From assembly GCF_002288925.2 (NCBI RefSeq), contig NW_022098066.1, positions 83,509,867 to 83,573,866 of the forward strand: 64,000 nt of DNA. Reading direction: 5' to 3'. This stretch comes from Delphinapterus leucas. Its lineage: Eukaryota; Chordata; Mammalia; Artiodactyla; Monodontidae. The position numbers and the translations under genes are program-made. The notes beneath the pieces are model-generated. The model had not been told where the DNA came from. It saw only the letters and a program-made list of their open reading frames with translations, and ran no database searches. Of this stretch, positions 40,801-52,275 are shown in pieces (the stretch's first letter is position 1; every line of letters starts with the position of its first letter).

Positions 40801-42956
40801 AATGGATTGATTGGCACATCCTTTGTGTAATGCTTCCTGAAAACTGCTGCTCTTAGATGAGTTTTGAATAAGTATTAATCAACACTGATATTGACATTAT
40901 CCTTCCGAGCTCATATACACTATCAAATAAATATGGACCCAAATGTCTTCATGAACAGTGGAGCTGGAATGGGTTGGACTTTATTTTATAAAAACTGAGG
41001 AATCTTCCTGGGTTGGGGGCTATTTTGCCATCATATAGAGAGGCGCTGAGGGAAATCCAAAAGTAGGGCCAAATTTATCTTTTGAAAGTGTACCTGGATC
41101 TAATCTAACAACCAGAAGAAATGGACAATCAAGTTCCAGAGTTTTATCTCCAGAGCACAGATACAACTTTTAGGAAGATAGGTTAATTCATCAGCCATTC
41201 AAGCCATAAGAAAACAACTCAGTAAAACAACTAGTTTTAAACAATGATATTTTCTGAGGATTTGTGTGATAACTGAATGGATTGACTTGTCACATAAGTT
41301 TATCTATAAACTAGTCAGAAGTCTGGAAATATCTACCAAAGGCAATTTTAGTTTTAGAATGTTGTCAAAGTCCTTTCTGACTATAATTAATAGCAGAGCC
41401 ACAAAGATTAGAAAATCCCGATAACAACCTCTATTAAATTGGAGCTTGAAAAACAAAAAAACCTGAGAGAGAATATCCAGAAACAAGTTACAGGAGGCTG
41501 ATGATACTTGCTCATAGCCTAAGTTGGACAAGAGTTGGTTCTACCCCTCGCTTTTATGCGCAAGACTTTATACAAGATAACCAAAGACGTTCAGTGCATC
41601 TGCCTAAAGTCTAGAGAATGTAAGCAGGCAAAAGAGGTAATGTGCCTTATCTAATTGCAAAATAACACCGAGGACTCAGATTCTCTATATTTTGTGGCTA
41701 CAAAGACAGAAATTGAATGAAGCCGGCAGTCTACCTGAGCTACAACTGCCGCTTCCAGCATAAAGGCAGAAGATACCCATCACACATCCACTGGCTCAGG
41801 AGAAAGCCCTAAAAGAATCTAAATCTTTTTCTGGGTCCTTTAGGGAGCACATATACTGTCTGTAGGAGGTCCAGGCCTAGACATTCAGGCTTTTATTCAC
41901 TGCCACCACTGACAACTTTGTCTTCTATTCTTGTATGTTATTTTCCATACAGCCTTTCTGTACCGAGAATAAATGGCGAAGAAAGGAGAGTACACAAGAG
42001 ATGGGCTATGTACAAAACTATAAGGAAAACTTAGTGACCTAATATAAAAAGGTAAAGTAAGAGACTGAAAAAAAAGGTCAAAGTATACAAAAAAAGGAAA
42101 GAAAGAAAGAGAAGGAAAGGCATGGAATTCAGGCACCAGATAGAATGTGGTATAGCCATATAGAAAGGCTAACTAGAAATCTGATAATAGAATTAAATGC
42201 CTGACAAAATTTATTCATTTCTGTGGGAAGTGCTTTAGAGGTTTGATTTCATGTGTGGCCAGCTTTAAAAACTGGGTTTTCAGTTGTACAATGTGAGTTG
42301 TACAACCTTGAGGGTTTCTTAAAAGCAGCTATCACCATGAGTATGTCTAGTATCAGGTTTGGACATCCTGTTTAACCTGCTCCAACATCAACCTGGAGAA
42401 TAGTAAGAATAGTAAGCACCCCACAGGTTAAGTTTGACACCTGGGTGCCTGGGGATTTCAGGTTTCCTATTTATCTTCACTAGGAAGACAGTTCTTTAAT
42501 CACAGGCCTGCCTGCTATGAAAGGCCAGAGATCTTTACTGGCTCTCCCCAAGAATCAAATCCAGAAAGGGTAATCATTTTCAAAACTGACTACTTGTACT
42601 TTAATCATAATTATCCTGACCAAAACCAGGTAGATTTTAAGACATAAGCCACAAGACTGAACAATTAAAAATTATTCTTCCTACCTCAGATTCCTTCCAC
42701 AATAGGTTTAGGAACCCAAAATAAAAAAGGAGAGCTCCAAGACACAGCACTTATTACCAAAAAAATCTTCAGGTTCTCAAATGGTATCCAGCAAACCCTG
42801 AGAGAAAGCTGCAGTAAATTCTGTTCCCAAAGGTATTAACCTCTGTTATGCACTGCGATCCCAGTTAGGGTGGTTCCTGGCACAAAGGTCCCTGCAACTC
42901 TTTGACAACCGCCAAAATGGTCACACATAAATGCACTACACCCTTGTACTCAAGTT

Positions 42957-43050
42957 CCCACAAATATTTATTAGAAATGCAGAATCTCAGGCCCTACCTC
43001 ACGTCGGCAGAATCAGAATCTGCATTTTAACAAGATCCTAGGAGATTTAT
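42957..43050. mobile_element. MER5-like fragment
   Basis: aaatgcagaatctcaggccc and atcagaatctgcattttaac are MER5-type wording, lying about 310 bp into intron 1 from the exon 1 donor. Confidence 0.55.
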
Positions 43051-43360
43051 ACGCACCATGGGAAGCACACTACTACTTCTAGCTGTGCTTCATCACAGTG
43101 CTTCATCACAGCCATCGGGGGGCGTAACTGGAAGTTTCCGGTCTGCCCTACAATCCAAGAGTCCGAGGGGTCTTGGGGGGTCAGGGGCGGGCACCAGGCC
43201 AGCACCTTTGCTCAAACTGTTTTCCCTTTGTCTGGACCCAGCCCGAACCCCCGCTCCGTGAGCGTAAAATTCCAAAGGTGGTGTGTGTTGGGGCGAAGAG
43301 CCCGTCCCGCCACTGGTTGGCCACACAGTCCTCGCCCCACCAGCCCCGCCGAACTCTCAC

Positions 43361-43558
43361 CTGCTCCTCCCGCGGAAGCGCCTTGAGAGGGCTCCGCGCC
43401 CCGTGTCGAAACACGACTTGCACCATTTTCAGCTCCAGCAGGCTTCGGTCGACGGAATTCTGGTCGTCAGCCCCCCGCCGCTGGTGGAGGCAGTACGCCA
43501 GCGAGGTCAGGACGCCGACAGGGGCCCACATGCGCACCCTGAAGATCCGGGAGATCAT
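43361..43558 (-). CDS. ACP6: ACP6 exon 1: mitochondrial presequence and RHG catalytic motif
   Basis: ACP6 is a mitochondrial histidine acid phosphatase that hydrolyses lysophosphatidic acid to monoacylglycerol. The exon gives 66 residues from ATG 43556-43558 to the donor GAGCAG|GTGAGA. The first 28 or so residues are basic and hydrophobic ([20 protein letters not shown]), a plausible targeting signal. [11 protein letters not shown] carries the catalytic R51-H52-G53 and R55; the His is the phosphoryl acceptor. Joined in frame to exons 2-10 it makes 421 residues, against 428 in human. The shortfall lies in the variable stretch near residues 29-36. I chose the start by homology. The frame stays open upstream to another ATG at 43681, which would add 41 residues. 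Confidence 0.93.
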
Positions 43559-44110
43559 GGGGGAAACCCCTCGGCTCCTCTCCGGGGTGAGGGTGCAGAA
43601 AGCGAATACAAGTACTCCGCGATCGACGGGGCTCAGCAGCCGCCCCCAAGTTCCCGGGAACCGGTGGGCGAGCACATCCACCCGCCCAAGCTGCGACCGC
43701 TGCGACTCCCAGCTGTGTAAGGGGACCCCGAGTGGGAGCGTGGGGGAAGAAGCGGAGGTGGGAGCAGCGATGACTCCCCGGGAGTTTTAACCAGTGTCGG
43801 GGTTGGCCTCTCCCGCCGCAGACTGGGAGGGGGAGCGGGGAGCTCAGCTCCTTATCCTTCGTCCTCTAGGGAACCTTAAACTTGGATTCCAAGTTCGGCC
43901 TCCAGCACTCTTGACGGGACAGGAACCTGCCCAGAGTTCCTGAGCGGCAGTGACTCCATTAACACAGATCACTCGGCTCCACTTTTTTATAAGCAAGCTC
44001 CCACCCACTTTCTCACCCACCCGGGGACCTGCCCCAAGCGGACCCGCGCAGAGGAGCACGGGAAAACGAGTCCCGCGGTGACTCCTCTCCGGAGGCTTTG
44101 AGTTGCGAGA

Positions 44111-44129
44111 ACTACAACTCCCACAATGC
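44111..44129 (+). promoter_or_regulatory. ZNF143/SBS-like promoter motif
   Basis: actacaactcccacaatgc closely fits the known ACTACAAYTCCCAGNATGC element bound by ZNF143, usually found within about 100 bp of start sites. It sits at the upstream edge of the CpG island, about 550 bp from the ACP6 ATG. That suggests either a long ACP6 5' UTR or a divergent transcript starting here. Confidence 0.7.
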
Positions 44130-44190
44130 CGCGCGCCGCCGGCCCTCCCCGGGAGGTATTACCCCGCCCCCGGCAGTGGGCCTAGCCCCT

Positions 44191-44740
44191 CAGGCCGGCA
44201 GGTTGGAAGTCTCCAGGAGCTGGCGGTCAGCGTGTGTAGGAGTGAGTCTGCGAGTTTGCCAAGCTGATTGGGTAGGCGACGTGAAGGCAGGGGGAGATAG
44301 AATTGGGTAGTGGAGCCGATTTATTTTGAGTCTACTGAGTGTAGAAGACTTCCTTGAAGTCCTGGAAGTTGGGGTTCCTGAATTAAGAGCCAAGTACCGT
44401 TTGCGAAGGGCGGCACTAGGCGCTTTATATTTAATTTTCATTTGCTGTCTCCCTTCTATGTTTAGAGGCTTAAATCGTTGCAAACGTATAGAACTTCAAG
44501 CTCATTGATGTGTTTATTTACATCCAGAATATTTCCTGTGGAAAAATCCAGGCTCTGCGTGCAGATGTCCCAGTGACTAAGCACCTTAGCTAAGCCTCAA
44601 CCACCTGCTGGTCTGGTTTCTCATGAATATACAGCGGCCCCAAACCACTATTCCAGATCTTTGCAACAGGGCACAATGAAACCATCTGTGTCTATCTCAA
44701 GGCAAAGGTCAAGTTGTGAGGAGAGTCTGAATATGTTACA
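44191..44740. other. Intergenic upstream of ACP6
   Basis: Unique-looking DNA with no supported gene. If the promoter is bidirectional, a non-coding transcript would run through here. Confidence 0.4.
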
Positions 44741-44749
44741 TTAAAAAAA

Positions 44750-45200
44750 AACAAATTCAACAGTCAATTTGAAGATCTAATTGGCTTTATTCAACTATTC
44801 ATGAATTGGGCAGCATCCCATCTAGCAACTAGAAGAATGCTGGGAGTGGTTGTACAAAATAGAAGGCTTTTAATAGGCAGGAGGGTGGGGCAAGAAGGTA
44901 TTAAAAAAAGAAAAGATGGGTTCCCTTTCTGGGAAGCCCCCCCTCCCCCCGCAAGGGTTTTATCATGCAGATTGCCTCTTCTGGGGGTGGGAATGGGGGT
45001 TGATGGAGAGGGACCATGTGACAGGTTACCTTACTGGTGCTTAACCAGAAAATTCCATACTGGTCCCTTAACATTACATTTCTGGGGGAGGCAGAAACTG
45101 CAATTAGACATGGGTACTAAACCTAGATAATAAATCTAGGTTTGGTATCATGGACTTTAGCACTAGTGATGCCACTTTGGGCCTGTGGTTTTCTTTTTTA
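44750..45200. mobile_element. Endogenous-retrovirus-type LTR fragment
   Basis: ttgaagatctaattggcttt, attcatgaattgggcagcat and cccatctagcaactagaaga resemble a common mammalian ERV LTR class (ERVL/MLT2-like). It is fragmentary and I cannot fix the family or orientation. Confidence 0.5.
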
Positions 45201-45448
45201 ACACCATCCAACCAATTCTTTTATCATTCTAGATTCTGTCATTGAATCAAACTGGGCAAGATGTGAGGGCACCATACTTATGGAGTATGGCTCCTGACCT
45301 GAGTCTAAACTAGTTCACTAACCTAGAAAATTCTGAATGTCCTACTGTCAGGAAGGGTCAGTTTGGAACACTGCACATTGTCACAGTTTTCCCCCTGGCC
45401 TAGCCCATGGACTGACTTCTCAGAGTCTTACTGTGTGTCCTGATACTA

Positions 45449-45900
45449 TTAAAAACTGAAAGCTGTTTTTTCTAGCTGAAGTAAGGTATCAGGAGCACCA
45501 GACAACTCAGCTTCGGAACCTGTGTAATGAAGTGTAACCTCAGTGGGGAAAGCTGTTCTCAGCAGTTGAGTGAAAACGTGGTATAACTTTAGTGCAGAAG
45601 GGCCCTGGTGCTTGAGCAGCTTCAGCAGTCCTGGTTGTGCTAGCACATCAGAGCAGCTTCAAGGCAATGTAATGTTGGCCTCTGGATGCCATTCCCTTCT
45701 GCATAATGGACAGGCCACCCTAGTCCACACCCTTACCCTGGCAGCCTCAGCACAGACTTGTCAGGCATCACGAGCAGCACCTTTGACATGGATGAGCCTG
45801 TGCTGCTGGGGTGCCCGTGTGTAGTTGAGGAGCAGTGCTGTGGCTGTCTTAGCAACAGATCTCTGCAGGAAGCCAGAGCAAGTGAGGTTGGAAAATGACA
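45449..45900 (-). pseudogene. Unidentified coding-like stretch, possible retrocopy
   Basis: On the minus strand a peptide can be followed with two in-frame stops from about 45870 to a double stop near 45447. It includes RSVAKTATALLLNYTRAPQQ near the start and GPSALKLYHVFTQLLRTAF, then PTEVTLHYTGSEAEL, near the end. The composition looks protein-like (helical, Leu/Ala-rich), unlike the low-complexity ORFs elsewhere. I do not recognise the parent gene. No poly(A) tract or target repeat is visible, so a retrocopy is only a guess. Confidence 0.25.
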
Positions 45901-46619
45901 GATTCCATGTGGCACTGTTTGTCAGCACATGGGAGACAACACTTGGGAAGCCCTGTAAATATTTGGTGTGTTATGTATGGTGGTGCTTGTAGTGTTAGTA
46001 AATTGCAGTTTAAAAGAAAGGGTAGAAATCCTGAAATCATGCTCTGGGGCTGCAGAGTGGCAAGGGTTGGGGGTGGTAGGCCGTGGGGGACTGAGCAACT
46101 GATATTGTGACCTTGGCTTTACCATCAGGCAGGTTTGGCTTGGGAAATAAACCCTCTTCCCACCAAATTGTCCTCAGAGGGTTAGCTTTAATATTATGCC
46201 AAAACTCGGTTTGAATTATGAGATAAGAAACAACCACATTCACTGTTTTATCTCCAGTAGTGAACACAGTGCCTGAGTCATAAGTACTCCATAAATACTT
46301 GCGGAATGAAATTATAGAATATATCGTAGGAATGTTGTTGAGGACATTGTTCATTACATCACTTATTGCTCCCTATATAAATCGCCTCTGGAGAAATTTG
46401 TTTTAGTGTTAGCATTAGAACAAACATTAAAACATATGAAGATTACTTTTCTTTCGTTTTTGCCTTGGCTGATAGGAAGCTTGGAGCTTAATTTTAAACT
46501 TAACCACAGCAAGTATTTAGAACCTAATAGCTAGTGTAACTGTGATCTTTTCCTCCAGGATATCACCCTGGATTGGAAGGGGGCAAAACTGGAGAAAGGC
46601 CAGGCTGTTGCAGGCTTCC

Positions 46620-46982
46620 AGGTGTGAAACCTTTAGGAGGCAGAGTTAACAATAGAGAGTGAGAGGGAGGAAGGCGTCAAGGATGACTTCTTAGTTCCTG
46701 GGTCGGGCAACTTGCAGAGGATGCCTTTTACCGGAAGGAGGTTGAGCAGAAATTAGCAAGTTAATTTTGAATATGTACATTATGAGGTTACCTGTGAGGC
46801 ATTTAAGTACAAATGCCCTCTAGATTTCATGGATCTGGAACTCAGAATAAATTTGGAGTAGGAATATATAGGTGAAACTCCTCCACGCATAGTTATTAAT
46901 TGAAACAATAGGAGTGGTTAAGATTCCCAGGGTGAGTGAGTCGAGTAGGAGAGAAACAGGGGGCTAGGACAGGACTCTTGAG
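46620..46982 (+). repeat. Ancient purine-rich repeat, left part (split by ERV)
   Basis: Wording such as gcgtcaaggatgacttctta and gctaggacaggactcttgag parallels the copy at 22380-24420. The copy resumes at 53059 (gggaacaccaccatttaag), so the retrovirus at 46983-53058 interrupts it. Confidence 0.6.
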
Positions 46983-47305
46983 TGTTACGGAGCAAGGGCT
47001 CTCTGTGCAACGCGCATAGAGGCCAATACTATGGCACTGGCTTTTGAGAAAAGAGCTTTATCTTGAGGTCGACTGATAAGGAGGCGGGAGGCAAGGCTCT
47101 CAAACCTGTCTCCTTGACCTATGGTCGGGGCAAAGTTTAAGGGGTTAGAGAAATTTCAAACCTGGATGGTGATTGGTTAGTCTTGAATTAGTCCATATGA
47201 GCTACTCATGCTGCTGGAAGCCAGGTTTTTCTTATTGAAGGACTTCTCACTTTGCAAAGGGCTCTGGTGGCAACATTTCCGGAGGCAAGTCAGGTTTGTG
47301 GGTTC
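46983..47305 (-). repeat. Inverted, U3-truncated LTR at the left end of the provirus
   Basis: The reverse complement matches the 3' LTR from about 52735 to 53058. Shared blocks include ttgccaccagagccct, ggagacaggtttga, cagtcgacctc, gataaagctctt, tgccatagta and gagcccttgctc. The U5-end TAACA (here tgtta at 46983) abuts the flanking repeat directly. Homology fades at about 47275-47305, so roughly 230 bp of U3 is absent. Confidence 0.85.
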
Positions 47306-49064
47306 AAGCCCCACCCTAAGGGGGCCCATATAAAAGGTTACAGCTGCTGACGTACTCAAAGGATTAGAGTCCCAAACCCTGGGTTAGAGCCTGCGGTCTT
47401 TGGATTTCTCTGCTTGTCTGTGTTTGTCCGTGACTGTTTTATTTGTGAGGAATTGGCCAATAGGGTTAACTATTGGATGACTGCAGCAAGGCTTTACTGA
47501 ATCTGCTTCCTGTCATTTTGCTCTGGTTATCCTGAGGAGAAAACACTTCCAAAATGGGGAATGTTAACAGTACCCCTGCTAATTTAACAGGCAGGGGGGG
47601 GAAAAGAAAAAAAAAACATGATCATATCAATCAGTCTAAGGAATAGAGTAAGCACAGTAAAAGTAATTAGGAAATATAAGGAGTAAAATCAGTGAAATGG
47701 GAGCTAGGAGAAATCATCAATTTCCAAATGGGAGGTCAGCATGGATTAAAAAGCAAAGCTTTGTGTCTTTAGAGTGATTTGAGGAAAGACAGATTAAAGA
47801 GAAAAAAAACAGGTGGGGCAATGTTATTAGACAAATAGATATTTTAGGAAGGTTGAGATTGTTAAGGTAGTAACAGGACAGTGATTTTACAATATATAAT
47901 TACTTGCAGTTTAAATAAGAAATACAGTAGTCAAACTTGGCCTACATTTAGCCAACTGTAAAATAAAGCAAAAAATCTTCCAAAACACAAGCAAAACTTG
48001 ACAAGAACATTTTTGAGAAAATAGCTCTTAAATACATCTAGAGAATGGCCTGAGAAGATTGAAGTATTTTGAAGATGGAGATAATGTTTCTAATGCAGAT
48101 AATAACCAGAGTCATCTGGGTATAGATCTCTATCAGTAAGTTTGTGCTTTGTTCTGTTTGTACTTGTCCTTTCTGATAACAAGATGGTTCTTTTAGTGAT
48201 GTGATTTTATTCTGTAATCTTTAATGTATTATGTTCTTGGTGTTCTATTTGAGTTCCTACTATATATGGTATACTGGAGTTATGAAAAAGAAGAAAATGA
48301 TTTTCGTTTGTACCACTGCCTGGCCCAGTATTAACTGGGGTCAGGGGAAAATGGCGCAAGAATGGGTCTTCTAATTGTAGGACTATTTTACAATTAGACT
48401 TGGTTTGCAAAAGAGAGGAGAAATGGGACAAAATCAGCTTTATCCCTGTTTCTTACAAGGGAGGAGCCTTTTACAGTTAGACACATTTTAGTTTGTCTTC
48501 ATTGAGAATTTTAACCCTCTTTTGTATGAGCCAAGCTATCAAGGAGCTAGCATTGAACTGCTTTTAAGTGTGTGTGTATGTGTGTGTGCGTGTATCACAC
48601 ACACACACATACTATTTTGAGCAATATAGTGAAGGAAATCTGGTCAGCCAGCTACAAAACTCAGACTTCAGGAAGGGCTTGTTTTTCTTCAGAGAAGGAA
48701 CTCCCAGATGGAGAACATTGGCTGTCCTACCATCAGCTCTGCCTTGCACTGTGGTTACCAACTTTCTTCAGTTCAGGAGTAGGCAAGCACAGGTAGTGGG
48801 CTCACGACGTCTGACCTCGACTACTTTTTCTAAGTTATTTTGTTCAGCAGTTAAAACTGCTGAACAGTTCTCAGCAGCGAAACCTGAGTCTCTATATCAG
48901 AATAAGAATTTGCAGAAGATATGTAAAGTTATGGTTCAGAGGAAGGCCCTCAGAAAAAACCTGTTTTCCCTGAGTCAGAGCCAGTGATGATCTCAACTAC
49001 ATTTGTCTCCTCCTTTGGTGCCTCCCGCCCTTCCCCCGCCTTATGAAGGGGGAAATCCCTCCGA
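47306..49064 (+). mobile_element. ERV leader and degraded gag 5' region
   Basis: The 47380-47550 stretch reads like a retroviral leader (ctgcttgtctgtgtttgtcc). An ATG GGG AAT at 47554 gives a short myristoylation-type MGN start, which meets a stop after 22 codons. About 47600-48560 is A/T-rich and longer than expected for matrix, so it may include foreign sequence. No intact gag frame exists here. Confidence 0.5.
48568..48611. repeat. (TG)n/(CA)n hairpin tract
   Basis: About 28 nt of TG-repeat with one tatg and one tgcg break is followed, after tat, by 15 nt of CA-repeat. The two arms are complementary and can fold as a hairpin. The tract lies inside the degraded gag region of the ERV. Confidence 0.85.
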
Positions 49065-49514
49065 GTGGTGCCAAGGCTTCCATCAGCAATCCTCCTAGAG
49101 CCCCAGGTCTGGCCCCAGCCCTGTAGCCTTCCTTACCAGATAGTCAACAGGGTCTCCCCTCCCCATACCTGCGAGGGTACTCAGTTTGACCCAGGGGGTA
49201 CTCTGCTTCAGGCAGGGCAATATCCATGGAGACAAGTTCCCACAGGTCTAAATGACCAAGGTCAACCCAGGGGATCTGTATATGTGCCCTCCTCCTTTTC
49301 TATCTCTGATCTGTATAATTGGAAAAAAGCATATTTAAAGCACAGCTTTCCATATGTGCCTGAATGCCCTACTCCCTTGTTGAGGCAAGGTCTACTGACA
49401 AAATTAAATGACTTTCTCAGCAGAAAAAACAAGCGTGCACCCTCCAAGCTGCACTATTACAACTGGGAGACGAGCCTCAACCAGAAGTCCCTGAAGAAAT
49501 TCTACAAAAGGTAA
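49065..49514 (+). pseudogene. ERV gag remnant (capsid start)
   Basis: An open frame contains SSFSISDLYNWKK, the recognisable start of gamma-type capsid (the SDLYNWK motif at about 49292-49325). The reading continues into another frame (PEVPEEILQKVRAYVWADP) that already belongs to pol, so most of capsid, all of nucleocapsid and the protease are deleted. Confidence 0.8.
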
Positions 49515-51900
49515 GAGCATATGTTTGGGCTGACCCAATAGTAGCAGAACTCTGTCCAGGCACCAAGACTCTAAATTTAAAGCAGTGCCCTTTAAAGAGG
49601 TATGCAAAAGAAGGTATAAAGCCTCTGCTAACCACCTGTCTTAAATCCCAATTAATCTGACCTTGTCATTCCCCATATAACACTCCAATCCTGCCGGTAT
49701 GAAAACCTGGGACAAAAGATTATCATTTTGTGCAGGATTTGGGAGCCATTAACCAAATTGTAGAGGATACATTCAGTGTGCCAAATCCTTATGCAGCTTT
49801 ATCTGGAGACTTTTGCTGGTTTACAAACAATTCTGGATGTAAAAGATGCCTTTTATTGCATATCCCTAAGTCCTGAGTCCCAGGAACTGTTTGCCTCTGA
49901 ACGGGATGATCCAGAGACTAATATAAGACAACAATATTGTTGGATGGCACTCCCGCAAGGATTTAAGAATGCTCCCACCATCTTCAAGGAAGCCTTAGCC
50001 AAGGATTTAAGGGACCTCCAATTAAATGAGGGAATGTTACTTCAATATGTGGATGCTAGTAAAACTAAGGAAGCTTCAGACCAAAATACAATCCTCACTT
50101 AAAATTTTTGGCAGACCAGGGATATAAAGTCCAAGGGAAAAGTGCAAATTTCTTAACCAACTGTAAAATATCTAGGATTTGAGTTATCAAAAGGACAAAG
50201 AAACTGACTGCCGGATCGAAGGGAAGCATTAGCTAGGGTGCTTGTACCCACCACCAGAAGGCAATTGCAAGGATTCTTAGGAATGGCTGGGTTTTGTCAT
50301 ATTTGGATTCCTAACTTTGGACACATGGCCAAACTCCTATATGAGGCTCTTAGAGGAAATGACAATGAACCATTAAGCTGCACTCTGGAATGCCATAAGG
50401 CATTCCATACCATAAAAAAATTGAAGAAGTCTATTCTAGCAGACCTGACCTGACTGATCAGCCTTTAGAAAAGCCAGACATGGAAATGTTTATGGATGGG
50501 AGCAACTTCATGGACTGGGGACTTCGAAAGGCTGGATATGCAATAGTAACTCATCAGGAAGTCCCAGAAGCAGAAGCCCTCCTCCAGGTACCTCTGCCCA
50601 AAAGGCAGAGCTCATAGCCCTCATGAGAGCCCTGCACCTTGGAGCTAAGGAAAAGGCAACCGTTTATTTATTTATTTTTAATAGTGTTTTTGCTTTTTTT
50701 TTTTTTTTTTTGGCCATGCCATGTTGCATGTGGGATCTTAGTTCCCTGACCAGGGATTGAACCCATGCCCCCTGCAGTGGAAGCACAGAGTCTTAACCAC
50801 TGGAACACAAGGGAAGTCCCCAAGGTTACCATTTATACTGATTCTAAGTATGCCTTCTCTGTAGTGCATGCCCATGGGGCCATATGGAAAGAGAGGTCTA
50901 CTAATATCAGGAAGAAAAGAAACACGGAGAGGAGATACTGGCCATATTAGACTCTGTTATAATGCTGAAAGAAGTAGCCATAGTACATTGCCTGGGCCAC
51001 CAAAAGACTGATAGTTATATAGCTAAAGGAAATAATTTGGCTGATCGGGCTCTAAAACAGGCAGTCAGAAATGGAAATGGATCTAGAGAGAGCAGACGAA
51101 TGGGGATTTCACGATGACTCTCGGAAGACTTAGATGGTATTCGGTACCAAACAACCAAATAAGGCTGGATTTATAATGAACAGGGACTAGTGCTTACACC
51201 TGAGCATTTAATGGAAAGAATTATTACTCATCTACATCAAGGAGCCCATTATGGGAGGGATGCAACCTATCATTGGCTACAAAGGTTTATTGTTGGTTCG
51301 CAAATTCAAAGGCCCATCCAAAAAGTAATAAAAAATTGCCTGATCTGCATCAGAAACAATCCTAAAACCAGGCCACGCCTGATAATGAAAGGGGTGCAAA
51401 CCTGAGGGACAAAAGCAGGAGATGATTGGTAAGTAGACTTTACTGTTACGCCAAGAACCATGGGTAATAATAGACATCTGCTCGTATTTGTGGACACCTT
51501 CACAGGATGGGTCGAAGCATTTCTATGCTGAACAGAGAAAGCTTCTGAGGTAACAGAGGCCTACTAAGAGAAATCATCCCTCCTTTTGGGCTGCCTCTTT
51601 CTATTCAAAGTGGCGGTGGAGGAGATTTCATAGCCAAGATAACTCAAGGGGTGTCTCAGACCCTCGGAATATAGTGAAAGTTACATGCTTCATGGAGATC
51701 TCAGTCTACGGGAAAGACTGAAAAGAGGAATCCTACCTTAGAAGAGACAATCACCAAAATATGTCAAGAAACCAACTTAACTTGGGATAAGGTCTTACCA
51801 GTTGCCCTGCTTAGGGTAAAAGTAGCCCCTAGAGGCAAGCTCCAAATGAGCCCTTGTGAAATGTTATATGGGAAACCCTTCCTTAACACAAAGTATTACT
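49480..51900 (+). pseudogene. ERV pol remnant: RT, RNase H, integrase
   Basis: The RT is visible as ILDVKDAFYCISLSPESQ and WMALPQGFKNAPTIFKEAL. The catalytic YxDD box is broken (LLQYVDASKTKEAS). The connection domain follows at 50238-50453. RNase H has MFMDGS near 50490 and, after a SINE, YTDSKYAF at about 50834. Integrase shows the HHCC zinc region (HLHQGAHYGRDATYHWL, then CLIC) at 51230-51350 and the core strand VDFT and FVDTFTGWVEAF at about 51437-51520, with a stop before it. The C-terminal wording ends near 51895. Multiple frameshifts and stops make it inactive. Confidence 0.9.
50667..50821 (-). mobile_element. CHR-family SINE inserted in ERV RNase H
   Basis: The complement of gggacttcccttgtgttcca, with ccctgcagtggaagcacaga and tgaccagggattgaaccca, then a T-rich tail at its left end. 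The target duplication is aaggcaaccgttta (50653-50666) versus aaggttaccattta (50822-50835), both coding for the same RNase H strand. Confidence 0.88.
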
Positions 51901-52150
51901 GCAGTTTTGAAAATGATCATGTAGCATGAGTAGCTCATATTGCAGAAGAATTAGATACTATAACATGTTTTCATGGATTCCCAAAGGAGTAAGGTCTGTT
52001 TTTGAAGGACTGTTAAAGTTAGGAGTCATAGTTCTGTGTATCTTAGGGTTAATCCTTTCACTCATCAGATTTTGTACTTACTGTCTATCATGTATATTTA
52101 AAAAGGCCTCCTCCACTCACATGATCATTGCTCAAGACAAGAGTTCAAGC
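51901..52150 (+). pseudogene. ERV env transmembrane tail remnant
   Basis: The frame 51926-52153 includes FSWIPKGVRSVFEGLLKLGV, then a hydrophobic span (IVLCILGLILSLI) and Cys residues, as in the membrane anchor of gamma-type envelope proteins. The surface subunit and most of the ectodomain are absent. Confidence 0.7.
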
Positions 52151-52275
52151 TAGAATTTGCAAATATTTATAATTAAATGCAAAACAATTTCCTTCCTGTT
52201 ATAAAAATTCACACCCCCAATCAGCAGGAACAGCTAGAATGGTCATTGCCCTATTTGCCTCAAGACTGAGAAACG

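Larger units (their letters stand above)
36440..43360 (-). other. ACP6: ACP6 intron 1
   Basis: This GT-AG intron of 6921 bp contains a plus-strand L2 tail interrupted by a SINE (38100-38600) and purine-rich ancient repeat wording at 38690-39480. It also has MER5-like fragments at about 40530-40800 and 42957-43050 and a GAAA-rich stretch near 42095-42120. The 111-codon frame at 40097-40432 has no recognisable content. Confidence 0.85.
43150..44190 (-). promoter_or_regulatory. ACP6: ACP6 CpG island / promoter region
   Basis: CpG dinucleotides and GC content rise sharply compared with the rest of the window. The region covers ACP6 exon 1 and about 600 bp upstream of it, as expected for a housekeeping CpG-island promoter. 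No TATA box is evident. The exact transcription start cannot be placed from sequence alone. Confidence 0.8.

Noticed and set aside
43173..43790. 205-codon plus-strand ORF across the ACP6 CpG island.
   Set aside because: It is antisense to ACP6 exon 1 in stop-poor GC-rich DNA. The minus strand carries the recognisable protein.
47298..47314. T-arm-like hairpin GTGGG-TTCAAGC-CCCAC inside the ERV leader, suggesting a tRNA gene or captured primer tRNA.
   Set aside because: No anticodon or D arm can be folded around it, and a primer-binding site would be the complement of a tRNA 3' end, not a sense T-arm. Probably chance or a SINE trace.
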